Below, piece after piece: positions 42,894 through 52,018 of a stretch of 64,000 nt of DNA (position 1 is the stretch's first letter; every line of letters starts with the position of its first letter). The notes beneath the pieces were generated by a model. The model had not been told where the DNA came from. It did not search any database and saw only the letters and a program-made list of their open reading frames with translations. A program made the translations under genes and the position numbers. The stretch is taken from contig CAZPHH010000012.1 in NCBI GenBank assembly GCA_964586145.1, forward strand, positions 8,344-72,343, given 5' to 3'. This stretch comes from JAFGJQ01 sp964586145. Lineage in GTDB: Bacteria > Planctomycetota > Phycisphaerae > UBA1845.

Positions 42894-45535
42894 GTACGGA
42901 ATCGACAAGTGATCTGCCCGTGCGGCTGGAGGAAGAGGTTCGCGCTGGGGACGTGGGTCCGGTGGAGCGGGATTCGGACGGTACGGGGGCCGACGGCGGG
43001 TATGACGCCGACAGCATCACGGTGCTGGAGGGGCTGAGCGCCGTGCGTCACCGGCCGGCGATGTACATTGGCGGGACCGGGCTGTCGGGCCTGCACCATC
43101 TGGTGTATGAGGTGATCGACAACGCCATCGATGAGGCGATGGCGGGTTTCTGCAACCAGATCCTCGTGAAGTTCACCACGGAGGGCACGTGCGCGGTCGT
43201 CGACAACGGGCGAGGCATTCCCGTCGAGCCGAAGGAGATGGAAAACCCGAAGCTCAACGGGCGTCCGGCCCTGGAAATCGTGATGACGGTGCTGCATGCC
43301 GGCGGGAAGTTTGACCACAAGGCGTACCGGGTGTCCGGCGGTCTGCATGGGGTGGGCGTCAGCGTGGTGAACGCGCTGAGCGAATGGCTCGAGGTGGAGG
43401 TGAAGCGCGGCGGCAAGACGTACACCATGCGGTTTGAGCGCGGGGAGACGGCCAAACCGCTCCGCGTGGTGGCCGAGAACACGCCGGGGTCGGGCACGCG
43501 CGTGGAGTTCAAGCCGGACCCGCAGATCTTCCCGGATCCGGCGTTCAAGCTGGATCCGCTGGTGGCGCGGTTCCGCGAGCTGGCGTACCTGAACGAGGGT
43601 CTTCGCATCCAGGTGGTGGATGAGCGCTCGGACAAGGAGTTTGACTTCTGCTTCCGCGACGGCATTCGCGAATTCGTGCAGCATTTGTCCGAGGGCGCCG
43701 AGCCGCTGCACTCGAACGTCATTCGGCTGGCGGCCACAGACGAGGAGCAGGGGCTGGGCTGCGAGATCGCCCTGCAGTACACCGACAGCTTCACCGAGAA
43801 CACGGTCTGCTTTGCCAACAACATCAAGAACATTGACGGGGGCATGCACCTCTCGGCGTTTCGCAGCGCGCTGACGCGCGTGGCAAACGCCTACGCCCGC
43901 AAGGCCGGACTGCTCAAGGGCGACCTGACGCCGACGGGGGAAGACTGGCGGGAGGGGTTGACGGCGGTCGTGTCGGTCAAGGTGCCGGACCCGCAATTTG
44001 AATCGCAGACGAAAGTGCGGTTGCTGAACCCGGAGGTGGAGACCTTCGTGCAGCAGACGGTGAACGAGCAGCTCCGAAACTTCCTGGAGGAAAACCCCTC
44101 CGACGCCAAGCGAATCGTGCAGAAGGGCATCCAGGCCGCCCAGGCCCGAGAGGCCGCCCGGAAGGCTCGCGACCTGGCTCGCAAGAGCGCCATGGGCGGC
44201 GCAGGGCTGCCCGGCAAACTGTCCGACTGCCGAAGCAAGACCATGGAGGAGACGGAACTCTACCTGGTGGAGGGGGATTCGGCCGGCGGCAGCGCCAAGC
44301 AGGGCCGGGACTCGATGACGCAGGCCATCCTGGCCCTGCGGGGGAAGATCCTCAACGTGGAGCGGGCCCGCATCGACAAGATGCTGTCGCACGAGGAAAT
44401 CAAGAACATCATCTACGCGGTGGGATGCGGCATCGGCCAGGATGATTTTGACCTTCAGAAGCGCCGGTACGACAAGCTCATCATCATGACGGACGCGGAC
44501 GTGGACGGAAGCCACATTCGCACGCTGCTGCTGACGTTCCTGTTCCGGCACATGCGACCGCTGATCGAGGCGGGCAAGGTGTACATCGCCCAGCCGCCGC
44601 TCTACCAGATTCGTAAAGGCAAGCACGTGGAGTACGTGCTGAACGAGCAGCGCCTGCACGACAAGCTGTCCCAGCTCGGGCGGGACGGGACGGTGCTGAT
44701 CGTGCGGGATTCAGAGGGCGAACGGGCGCTTGAAGGGCCGGCCCTGGCCACGGCGCACGGCCTGCTGGATCGCATCGCGGGCAAGGCCCGCATCCTGGCC
44801 CGCCGCGGCATCGATTTCAAGGACCTCATCTGCAACCAGCGCGATCCACAGCGCGGCGTGCCCGCCATTCTGGCCCAGGTTCAGACGCCCGGCCGGCCGG
44901 AGGTGGAAAGCCGGTTCTTCCACAACGAGGAGGATCTGATGGCTTTCCGGAAGCACCTGGCGGAGCAGGTGGGCCTGGTGGAGATCGTCGAGGCGCGGCA
45001 CCTCCGCGTCGTGGACGAGTCCTCCAATGGCAACGGCGAGGGCGCCGCGCCGGCGCGACGCATCGTTCGGTATGAACTGCGGGAGTGCCGCGCCCTGGAG
45101 GAGCGCATCCGCGAGCTGGCGGACCTGGGATTGGATATCGCCGACTGGTTCCTCGAACGAGAGGAACTGGTCACCGGGGAGCTGCCGCCGGCCCGGTTCA
45201 TCCTGCGCCACGGCGACAAGCCGGACGTGGAGCTGGACAACCTGTCCCAGGTAGGCCAGGCCATTCGAGACCTGGGGGCCGGCGGGCTGAACATCAAACG
45301 ATTCAAGGGTCTCGGCGAGATGGATGCGGAAGACCTGTGGGAAACCACGATGAATCCGGAGAACCGGACGCTTCTGCGAGTCCGCGTCAGTGACGATCCG
45401 GACGACAGCGAGCAGTACGACATCGACGTCCGGGAGGCGGATCGCATGTTCACCCTGCTCATGGGGGAGGGGGTCGAGCAGCGGCGCCGCTTCATTGAAG
45501 ACAACGCGGTCTACGTGAAGAACCTCGATGTGTAG
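42890..45535 (+). CDS. gyrB: DNA gyrase subunit B
   Basis: The 881-residue ATPase subunit of gyrase, which adds negative supercoils with GyrA. GHKL motifs are YEVIDNAIDEAMAG and VDNGRGIPV, with the ATP lid GGLHGVGVSVVNALS. The Toprim domain has VEGDSAGGSAKQGRD and DADVDGSHIRTLLLTF. It ends with NIKRFKGLGEMDAEDLWETT and IEDNAVYVKNLDV. It is longer than the roughly 640-residue short form and even the 804-residue E. coli form, because of an insertion of about 200 residues between the Toprim core and the final domain. Start GTG 42890, coupled to the DUF721 gene. gyrA is not in the window. Confidence 0.97.
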   Translation: MSTESTSDLPVRLEEEVRAGDVGPVERDSDGTGADGGYDADSITVLEGLSAVRHRPAMYIGGTGLSGLHHLVYEVIDNAIDEAMAGFCNQILVKFTTEGTCAVVDNGRGIPVEPKEMENPKLNGRPALEIVMTVLHAGGKFDHKAYRVSGGLHGVGVSVVNALSEWLEVEVKRGGKTYTMRFERGETAKPLRVVAENTPGSGTRVEFKPDPQIFPDPAFKLDPLVARFRELAYLNEGLRIQVVDERSDKEFDFCFRDGIREFVQHLSEGAEPLHSNVIRLAATDEEQGLGCEIALQYTDSFTENTVCFANNIKNIDGGMHLSAFRSALTRVANAYARKAGLLKGDLTPTGEDWREGLTAVVSVKVPDPQFESQTKVRLLNPEVETFVQQTVNEQLRNFLEENPSDAKRIVQKGIQAAQAREAARKARDLARKSAMGGAGLPGKLSDCRSKTMEETELYLVEGDSAGGSAKQGRDSMTQAILALRGKILNVERARIDKMLSHEEIKNIIYAVGCGIGQDDFDLQKRRYDKLIIMTDADVDGSHIRTLLLTFLFRHMRPLIEAGKVYIAQPPLYQIRKGKHVEYVLNEQRLHDKLSQLGRDGTVLIVRDSEGERALEGPALATAHGLLDRIAGKARILARRGIDFKDLICNQRDPQRGVPAILAQVQTPGRPEVESRFFHNEEDLMAFRKHLAEQVGLVEIVEARHLRVVDESSNGNGEGAAPARRIVRYELRECRALEERIRELADLGLDIADWFLEREELVTGELPPARFILRHGDKPDVELDNLSQVGQAIRDLGAGGLNIKRFKGLGEMDAEDLWETTMNPENRTLLRVRVSDDPDDSEQYDIDVREADRMFTLLMGEGVEQRRRFIEDNAVYVKNLDV

Positions 45536-45595
45536 GGAAGGCCTCGGCCGAGAAGCCGGCGCGATCGTGCCCGGCCGGCCCCTCCCGATTCGCCC

Positions 45596-46282
45596 ATGAA
45601 TTACTTCGCCCATGCCACAGTGGTTCTGCCGATGGGGAGGCCCCTGATGACGGCGGGGAGCATCCTTCCGGACCTGATCCGGTACGCCGGGGCGCGGCGG
45701 ACGCACCGGCACGCGCCGTGGAACGGGGCGGACGCGGCCCCGCACCATCGGGATCTCCTGGCCGATCTGGCGGAGGGGGTCCGTTGTCATCTGGAGGCGG
45801 ATGCGGCTTTCCACACAAGCCGCCCCTTCGTGTCCCTGATGCAGGCCCTGACCACGTTCACGCGGCAGGAAATCCCCCTTCTCGCCGACCACTGGACGCG
45901 CTGGCTGCTGCCCCACGTGGCGGCGGAACTGGTGCTCGATCGCCTCCTGGTCCGGGCCGATCCTGCCGGGGCCCAGGCGTGCTACGACGCGATTCGTCGG
46001 CTGCACGACAGCGACGTGTTGCCCACCGTGTGTGACGGCTATGGCGTGGACGTGCCCGTCACACGCGCCCTGCTGGACCAGTGGGTCTGCAACCGCCGGC
46101 TGCACAGCTACGACTCGTTTGACGGCCTGGCCTTTGCCGTTGAACGGGCGCTGGGCGCGTTCGGCCGCCCCGTCTTTGCCCCGGGGGAGCGCGCGGCATT
46201 TGCGGCCCTCGTGCAACAGGCAGAGTTGCTGATCGGCGATCCCCGTTCCCTGTTGCCGACGGTCAGCGGCCGGCGGCGTTGA
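45596..46282 (+). CDS. Hypothetical protein, distant AcpH-like
   Basis: A 228-residue protein starting MNYFAHATVVLPM with a later LPDL and GVRCHLEADAAFH, which resembles the layout of acyl carrier protein phosphodiesterases (AcpH/DUF479; FLAH start, GIHMHRRID motif). The similarity is faint, so the function is open. A His/Asp-rich first half could bind a metal. It follows gyrB by 60 bp on the same strand and precedes lysS. Confidence 0.6.
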   Translation: MNYFAHATVVLPMGRPLMTAGSILPDLIRYAGARRTHRHAPWNGADAAPHHRDLLADLAEGVRCHLEADAAFHTSRPFVSLMQALTTFTRQEIPLLADHWTRWLLPHVAAELVLDRLLVRADPAGAQACYDAIRRLHDSDVLPTVCDGYGVDVPVTRALLDQWVCNRRLHSYDSFDGLAFAVERALGAFGRPVFAPGERAAFAALVQQAELLIGDPRSLLPTVSGRRR

Positions 46283-46348
46283 TCGGACCTATCGGGCGTG
46301 CTACCATCCGGCCCGCCGGCGTGCCCCCGGATTCAGGTGAGGACAACT

Positions 46349-47860
46349 TTGGATCACCGACTGAAAGATGACCGCCTCCGCAAGCTGGAGAAGCTGCGGG
46401 AGTTGAATGTCGACCCGTACGGACGGCGGTTGCCGGACGTCGAGGCGATTCCGTCGGTCCGGGCGCGGGGCGAGCGGCTGGACCTGGGGCCCGGGCAGTC
46501 CGCGGACGGCGAGCGTGCCCGCGTGGCCGGCCGGGTGATGCTCCAGCGGGTGATGGGAAGTCTGGTATTCCTGACGATCCAGGACGGGGGCGGGCGGATT
46601 CAGGTCGGGCTGTCGAAGAAGGCGCTGGCGGAGTCCTGGCCGGTCATCAAGCTGCTGGATCTGGGCGACATCATCGCCGTGGACGGGTGCCTGGGCCTGA
46701 CCAAGACCGGTGAATTGACGGTCTGGGCGGACGGGTTTGTACTGCAGACGAAGTCCCTGCTGCCGCCGCCGGAAAAATGGCACGGTCTGACCGACGTGGA
46801 ACTGCGGTATCGGCGGCGCTACGTGGACCTGTTCGCCAACCCGGACGTGCGGGACGTATTCCGCAGGCGAAGCGCCATCATCCAGGCCATCCGGGACTAC
46901 CTGGTGGGGCTGGACTACATCGAGGTGGAGACGCCGGTGCTCCAGCCCATGTACGGCGGGGCGGCGGCCCGGCCCTTTCTGACGCATCACCATACGCTGG
47001 ACATGCCGCTGTACCTGCGGATCAGCCCGGAACTGTATCTCAAGCGGCTGCTGGTCGGCGGGATGGAGCGGGTCTTCGAATTCTCGCGCAATTTCCGAAA
47101 CGAGGGCATCAGCACGCAGCACAATCCCGAATTCACGCTGCTGGAGTTGTACGAGGCCTACGCGGATTACCACGTGATGATGGAGCGGGTGGAGCAGATG
47201 ACCGCGGCGGCCATCGAGCGGATCGGCGGCGGCTGCCGTCGGACCTTCGACGGGCAGGAACTGGATTTCACGCCGCCCTGGCCACGGCGCAAATACGCCG
47301 ACCTGTTCCGCGAATACGTGGGTGTGGACATGACGGACGTGCCGGCCGTTCGGGCGAAGGCCGCGGAGGCGGGGGTCGAGCCGGCCGGCATGGCCGACGC
47401 GGTTGTGGTCAATGAGCTGTTTGAGCTGCGGGTGGAGCCGCACCTCGTGCAGCCGACGTTTGTTTGCGACTACCCGGCCGACATCTGTGCTCTGACGCGG
47501 CGGCATCCGGAGGATCCGTCCCTGGCGCTGCGGTTCGAGGCGTTCGTCTGCCGGATGGAGATCGGCAACGCCTACACGGAGCTGAACGACCCGCAGGTGC
47601 AGCGCGAGAACTTCGCCCGGACGCTGGCGGGCGAGGGCGACGAGACCATGGCGGTGATGGACGAGGACTTCCTGACCGCCCTGGAGTACGGCATGCCGCC
47701 GGCGGGCGGTCTGGGTGTGGGCGTGGACCGGCTGGTCATGCTGCTGACGGACCGGCCGAGCATTCGCGACGTGATTCTGTTCCCGTTGCAGCGGCCGCGA
47801 AGGGGCCAGGACGGCCCGGGGCCGGACGAAACCCTCCAAGAGCAGGGCACGGATGTATAA
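46349..47860 (+). CDS. lysS: Lysyl-tRNA synthetase, class II
   Basis: This 503-residue enzyme charges tRNA-Lys. An N-terminal OB-fold anticodon domain (about 50-160; RVAGRVMLQRVMGSLVFLTI) is followed by the class II core with motif 1 (YIEVETPVLQPMYGGAAARP), motif 2 (FEFSRNFRNEGISTQHNPEF) and motif 3 (GGLGVGVDRLVMLL). The proposed start is TTG 46349, preceded by TGAGGA with 5-base spacing and matching the family N-terminus (MDHRLKDDRLRKL). The longer frame from GTG 46298 lacks a ribosome site. It overlaps the following permease gene by 8 bp. Confidence 0.95.
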   Translation: MDHRLKDDRLRKLEKLRELNVDPYGRRLPDVEAIPSVRARGERLDLGPGQSADGERARVAGRVMLQRVMGSLVFLTIQDGGGRIQVGLSKKALAESWPVIKLLDLGDIIAVDGCLGLTKTGELTVWADGFVLQTKSLLPPPEKWHGLTDVELRYRRRYVDLFANPDVRDVFRRRSAIIQAIRDYLVGLDYIEVETPVLQPMYGGAAARPFLTHHHTLDMPLYLRISPELYLKRLLVGGMERVFEFSRNFRNEGISTQHNPEFTLLELYEAYADYHVMMERVEQMTAAAIERIGGGCRRTFDGQELDFTPPWPRRKYADLFREYVGVDMTDVPAVRAKAAEAGVEPAGMADAVVVNELFELRVEPHLVQPTFVCDYPADICALTRRHPEDPSLALRFEAFVCRMEIGNAYTELNDPQVQRENFARTLAGEGDETMAVMDEDFLTALEYGMPPAGGLGVGVDRLVMLLTDRPSIRDVILFPLQRPRRGQDGPGPDETLQEQGTDV

Positions 47861-49406
47861 GCTCTTTCTGATCCTTCGCTATTTGCGGCGCCGGCTGATC
47901 ATTCTGCTGCCGATCATCGCGGTGTGGCTGTGCGTGGCCATGGTACTGATCGTGGTCAGCGTGATGGGCGGGTTCCTGGAGATGGTCAAGGAGCGCACGC
48001 GCGGTCTGCTCAGCGACCTGATCGTCGACAACGAGACCCTGCAGGGCTTTCCGTATTACCAGGAACTGATCGACGAATTGAAGATGGAGCTGCCGGACCT
48101 GGTCGAGGCGGCCACGCCCGCGATCTACAACTACGGCATTCTGCGGGTGAAGGACTACAACTACACGAAACCCGTTCAGGTTGTGGGCATCCGACTCGAC
48201 GAATTCCAGGGCGTGAACGATTTCGAGAACGCCCTTTATTACGACCGGTACTATCCCGGCACCACGACGCTGCAGAAGCAACAGCAGCCCGTCTCCGGCC
48301 TGGCGGAATCCGGGAAGTGGTTGCTGCCGGAGGAATACGAAACGGCGTTCGCCGGGTTCCGAGACCGGAACCGGGCGGAGGCCGCGAAGCTGACGCCGGA
48401 GATGACGTCTCCGCACGGCGTGGGACGGTATCGTCCCGGGTTCGCGGCACCGGGATTCGAAGGCGACCCGCTGTGGGGCATTATCGTCGGCACGGACATC
48501 ATTAATCGGCGAACGGACAAGGGGACGTACGAGCGCGAGTTCCGGCGCGGATGCGAGATGATTCTGACTCTTCTTCCGCTCACGCAGCAGGGGGTGATTT
48601 CGGCCTCCGGGGCGCTGACGGTGCCCATGCGGTACGCGGACGACTCGTATACGCGGGTGTACGACATCGACCGGCTCTGCGTGTACGTGGATTTTGAGTA
48701 TCTCCAGGACCTGCTGGACATGGAGCCGCAGGAACGGGTGGACGGGGGCTGGACGCCCGCGCGGGCCTCCCAGATTCTCATCAAGCTCCGGGACGGGCAG
48801 GACTCGTTCGCGGCGCGGGATCGGGTGACCGCCGTCTGGAAGGCGTTCTTCCACCGCATCGCGCCGAAGCTTTCACCGGAAGACGAGATGCTGATGAGCC
48901 GCGTCAAGACCGAGACGTGGCAGCAGCGGCAGCAGACGTACATTCAGGCCGTGGAGAAGGAGAAGATCCTCGTCCTGATTCTGTTCATGGTCATCAGCCT
49001 GGTGGCGGTGGTCGTGGTGTTCTGCGTGTTCTACCTGATCGTGTCCCACAAGACGCGGGACATCGGGATCATCAAGAGCGTGGGCGCCTCGCCCTGGGGT
49101 GTGGAGGCGATCTTCGTGGCGTACGGGGCGGCGGTGGGGCTTTTCGGGGGCGTCGCCGGGACGATTACGGGCGTCATTTTCGTGCGGCACATCAACGAGC
49201 TGCAGGAGGCCCTGGCCTGGATCAATCCGAACCTGCGGGTCTGGAACCCGGAGGTGTACGCATTTGACCGCATTCCGACGGCCGTCGACGGGGTGGAAGC
49301 TGCGATCATCTTCGTGGTGGCCATCCTGGCCTCCATGATCGGCGCCCTGATCCCGGCGATCCAGGCGGGCCGGGTCTGGCCTGTAAAGGCGTTACGCTAT
49401 GAATGA
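47853..49406 (+). CDS. ABC transporter permease (LolC/E or FtsX-like family)
   Basis: The 517-residue protein has one N-terminal transmembrane helix (about 10-38), a large outer domain (about 40-365), and three C-terminal helices (ILVLILFMVISLVAVVVV, AAVGLFGGVAGTITGVIF, AAIIFVVAILASMIGALIP), the MacB_PCD/FtsX layout of LolC/LolE. IGIIKSVGASPWGVE is the typical coupling helix. With the ATPase it would extract lipoproteins or another lipid-linked substrate from the inner membrane. Start ATG 47853, overlapping lysS by 8 bp, and it overlaps the ATPase gene by 8 bp. No second permease (LolE or LolC) is present. Confidence 0.9.
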   Translation: MYKLFLILRYLRRRLIILLPIIAVWLCVAMVLIVVSVMGGFLEMVKERTRGLLSDLIVDNETLQGFPYYQELIDELKMELPDLVEAATPAIYNYGILRVKDYNYTKPVQVVGIRLDEFQGVNDFENALYYDRYYPGTTTLQKQQQPVSGLAESGKWLLPEEYETAFAGFRDRNRAEAAKLTPEMTSPHGVGRYRPGFAAPGFEGDPLWGIIVGTDIINRRTDKGTYEREFRRGCEMILTLLPLTQQGVISASGALTVPMRYADDSYTRVYDIDRLCVYVDFEYLQDLLDMEPQERVDGGWTPARASQILIKLRDGQDSFAARDRVTAVWKAFFHRIAPKLSPEDEMLMSRVKTETWQQRQQTYIQAVEKEKILVLILFMVISLVAVVVVFCVFYLIVSHKTRDIGIIKSVGASPWGVEAIFVAYGAAVGLFGGVAGTITGVIFVRHINELQEALAWINPNLRVWNPEVYAFDRIPTAVDGVEAAIIFVVAILASMIGALIPAIQAGRVWPVKALRYE

Positions 49407-50091
49407 GCCGATCCTGACTGCGACCGGCCTTCACAAGTCCTACCAGATGGGGCCGGAGCTGCTGCGCGTGCTGCGCGGCGCCTCCGTGACCGTGCAGCGG
49501 GGCGAGTGGCTGGCCGTCATGGGCGCAAGCGGCTCGGGCAAGAGCACGTTGCTGCACATCCTGGGGGCGCTGGACGTGCCGGACGAGGGCACGGTACGGT
49601 TCAACGGGGAGGAGATCTTCAGCCAGGGGGTGCGGGCGCAGGAGCGGATGCGCAACCGGTCCGTGGGGTTCGTCTTCCAGTTCTATCATCTGCTCCCCGA
49701 ACTAAACGTCCTGGAGAACATTCTGCTGCCGGCGATGGTGCGGTACTCCGTGCTGGGATGGATGCGTGAAGGAAAGGGGGCTCGCGAGTACGCCCGTACG
49801 GTTCTCGAGCAGGTGGGGCTGGAACGGCGAGGGCACCATCGCCCGAACGAGCTGTCCGGCGGCGAGCGGCAGCGGGCGGCCATTGCCCGCGCCCTGGTGA
49901 ACCAGCCGGAATTGCTGCTGGCCGACGAGCCGACGGGGAACCTGGACGCCAAGACCGGCCAGGGCATCCTGGCCGTGCTGCAGGCGCTCAATGCACAAGG
50001 TCAAACCATCGTCATGGTCACCCACGACCCGAGCGTGGCGGACATGGCCCATCGCCGCGTGCAGCTGGTGGAAGGGCGCATCAAGACGTAG
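49399..50091 (+). CDS. lolD: ABC transporter ATPase (LolD-like)
   Basis: This 230-residue nucleotide-binding protein has Walker A GASGSGKSTLLHILG, signature LSGGERQRAAIARAL, Walker B LLLADEPTGNLD and the switch His in MVTHDPSVAD. It belongs to the MacB/LolD/FtsE class of ATPases that pair with FtsX-like permeases. It overlaps the permease gene by 8 bp, so both form one exporter. The substrate is unknown. LolD is the best symbol because the permease has the LolC/E layout. Confidence 0.93.
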   Translation: MNEPILTATGLHKSYQMGPELLRVLRGASVTVQRGEWLAVMGASGSGKSTLLHILGALDVPDEGTVRFNGEEIFSQGVRAQERMRNRSVGFVFQFYHLLPELNVLENILLPAMVRYSVLGWMREGKGAREYARTVLEQVGLERRGHHRPNELSGGERQRAAIARALVNQPELLLADEPTGNLDAKTGQGILAVLQALNAQGQTIVMVTHDPSVADMAHRRVQLVEGRIKT

Positions 50092-50137
50092 GTGTGGCGC
50101 CGGGTCGGCACAATCCTGCGCCGTTCACAAAAGCGGA

Positions 50138-50170
50138 ACGGGCCCGCGGTTCGGGTTCCCGCAGGCCCGT
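50138..50170. terminator. Bidirectional terminator hairpin
   Basis: ACGGGCCCGCGG (50138-50149) pairs with CCGCAGGCCCGT (50159-50170), with one mismatch. It lies between the stops of lolD and the leftward dehydrogenase, where a shared terminator is expected. No T-run follows the stem on either strand. Confidence 0.55.
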
Positions 50171-50224
50171 CGGTGGGTCTTTATCCCGGGGTGCCCAACG
50201 GCTCGACATCGTCCCCCCGGCGGC

Positions 50225-51331
50225 TCAGGAGGGCATGCGGATGCGGGGGCGCCCCGGCGCTCGTTTGAGGTAGGAACGCTTGAGCCGGCCGACCGTTTCC
50301 AGGCGCCGTTCGGCCATCAGGTCGGCGGCACGGGCGGTCGAGAGCCCTTCGCGCTCCGCGATGTCACAAATGGTGTGGATCGTGTTGTAGATCTTGCTGA
50401 CCATGCGTGTGGCGCGTTCCTTGGAATAGGATTCCAGCTCGAGGAACACGTTCATCAGTCCGCCGGCGTTGATGGCGTAGTCGGGTGCGTACAGGATGTT
50501 GCGTTTGCGGAGCACCTCCGCCATTTCCAGCGTCTCCAACTGGTTGTTCGCGGCGCCCGCGACGATGGAGCACTGGAGCGCCTCCACCGTTTGGGGGTTG
50601 AGGACGGCGCCCAAGGCGCAGGGCGAAAAGACGTCACATGCGATGCCGTAAATCTCATCCGGCTTGACGACGGTGACTTTTTGCAGGCCGCTGACCGCCT
50701 CGCGGCATCGTTCCTCATTGATGTCCGTCACGTACAGCGTGGCCCCGGCCTCGGCCAGGCGGTGGGCCAGGTTGGCTCCCACATGGCCCAGCCCCTGGAT
50801 GGACAGGGTCAGATCCTTCAGCTTCCTGCCCGGCAACCGCCGCTCCACGCATGCCTCGATGCCGCGGAACGTGCCGTACGCGGTGAAGGGGGACGGGTCG
50901 CCGCTGCCCCCGTGAGACTCGGCCACTCCGACCACGTGGGACGTTTCCATGAAGACGTACTCCATGTCATCCACGCATGTGCCGACGTCTTCGGCGGTGA
51001 TGTAGCGGCCGTTCAGCCCCTCAATGAAGCGGCCCAGGGCCCGGAAAAGCCCTTCGGACTTGTCCTTCTCCGGGTCGCCCAGGATGACGGTCTTTCCGCC
51101 GCCGAGGTTGAGGCCGGAGACCGCGGCCTTGTAGGTCATGCCCTTGGAGAGGCGCAGGGCGTCGACCAGCGCAGCGTCTTCCGACTCGTAGGTCCACATG
51201 CGGGAGCCGCCCAGGGCCGGGCCCAGGTGCGTGTTGTGGATGGCGATGATGGCCCGCAGGCTGACGTTGGAGTCGTTACAGAGCACGACCTGTTCGTGCC
51301 CCATGTCCCGGATGAGGTCAAACCTGTGCAT
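50225..51331 (-). CDS. Leucine dehydrogenase-type amino acid dehydrogenase
   Basis: This 368-residue enzyme belongs to the Glu/Leu/Phe/Val dehydrogenase superfamily and oxidatively deaminates an amino acid with NAD. The first domain has the catalytic lysine in AAVSGLNLGGGKTVILGD and the substrate region GPALGGSRMWTY. The Rossmann motif is LSIQGLGHVGANLAHRLAEA. A final part has GAANNQLETLEMAEVL and DYAINAGGLMNVFLE, as in leucine and phenylalanine dehydrogenases. ATG 51331 is preceded by GGAGGG. The longer frame upstream is not coding. The substrate may be leucine, valine or phenylalanine. Confidence 0.92.
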   Translation of the reverse strand: MHRFDLIRDMGHEQVVLCNDSNVSLRAIIAIHNTHLGPALGGSRMWTYESEDAALVDALRLSKGMTYKAAVSGLNLGGGKTVILGDPEKDKSEGLFRALGRFIEGLNGRYITAEDVGTCVDDMEYVFMETSHVVGVAESHGGSGDPSPFTAYGTFRGIEACVERRLPGRKLKDLTLSIQGLGHVGANLAHRLAEAGATLYVTDINEERCREAVSGLQKVTVVKPDEIYGIACDVFSPCALGAVLNPQTVEALQCSIVAGAANNQLETLEMAEVLRKRNILYAPDYAINAGGLMNVFLELESYSKERATRMVSKIYNTIHTICDIAEREGLSTARAADLMAERRLETVGRLKRSYLKRAPGRPRIRMPS

Positions 51332-51699
51332 AACGGCGCCCTCCGAACTGGAACGGGAGTTGGTAATTCCCCGCCGGCCCGGATGGGGATAAGACCGGCA
51401 CGGAGACCTGTACCGTTCTTCTCTCCGCCGGCGGCCGAAACGGTTTCGCCGCGCGGCAACCCGCGCGGCCATGCGGATCGTATAGGCATACGCGCGTTGC
51501 CGCAACGGGTGGGGTTCTGTGCCGAGCGGGCACGGGTCGGGGTGCGGGGAGCCCCCGCGGCAGAGGCCTGCGCCTCGTTGGGGTGCGGTGGCCCGTCCGG
51601 CATCCCGTTGGAGGCCAAGACGTTGCGTTTGGGGCCGGTTCTTCACCCAAGCCCGTTCCACGCCGATAGAAGCAGGGGTTTCGCACAGGAGTGGTCTGG

Positions 51700-51873
51700 A
51701 TGTTCAAGTGGAAATGCCTGTCCTGCTTCGGTGTGATCGTGGTCGGCGTGGTGGGCTTCCTCCGCCTGGTCTCCAACGAGATCCTGGCCATTGAGAAGCA
51801 GTTGAAGCTGCTGGAAGTGGAGGACCGCTCCCGCCGTGCTCAGGCGAAGCGATTTGAACAGCGGGCGGCCTGA
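51700..51873 (+). CDS. Small membrane-anchored protein of unknown function
   Basis: A 57-residue protein beginning MFKWKCLSCFGVIVVGVVGF: one hydrophobic segment (about 10-24) then a charged helical part (EILAIEKQLKLLEVED). The ATG at 51700 has AGGAG at 51687-51691, 8 bases away, which supports a real gene. GTG 51691 in the same frame would overlap the ribosome site. No family was recognised. Confidence 0.55.
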   Translation: MFKWKCLSCFGVIVVGVVGFLRLVSNEILAIEKQLKLLEVEDRSRRAQAKRFEQRAA

Positions 51874-52018
51874 CGCCGTCGCGCGCACCACGGCCGGTCG
51901 CCCCGGCCCTGTCTCGGTGCCGTGATCCGGCCGAATGTTGACTTAACTCCGTCTCCGTCTTAGAGTTGCCGCGGAATCTTGCCCTCGCGCCCAGACGTGC
52001 TTGTTCTGGAGAGAGCCC

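Noticed and set aside
42587..44659. 690-codon open frame on the - strand
   Set aside because: It is antisense to gyrB, which is certain.
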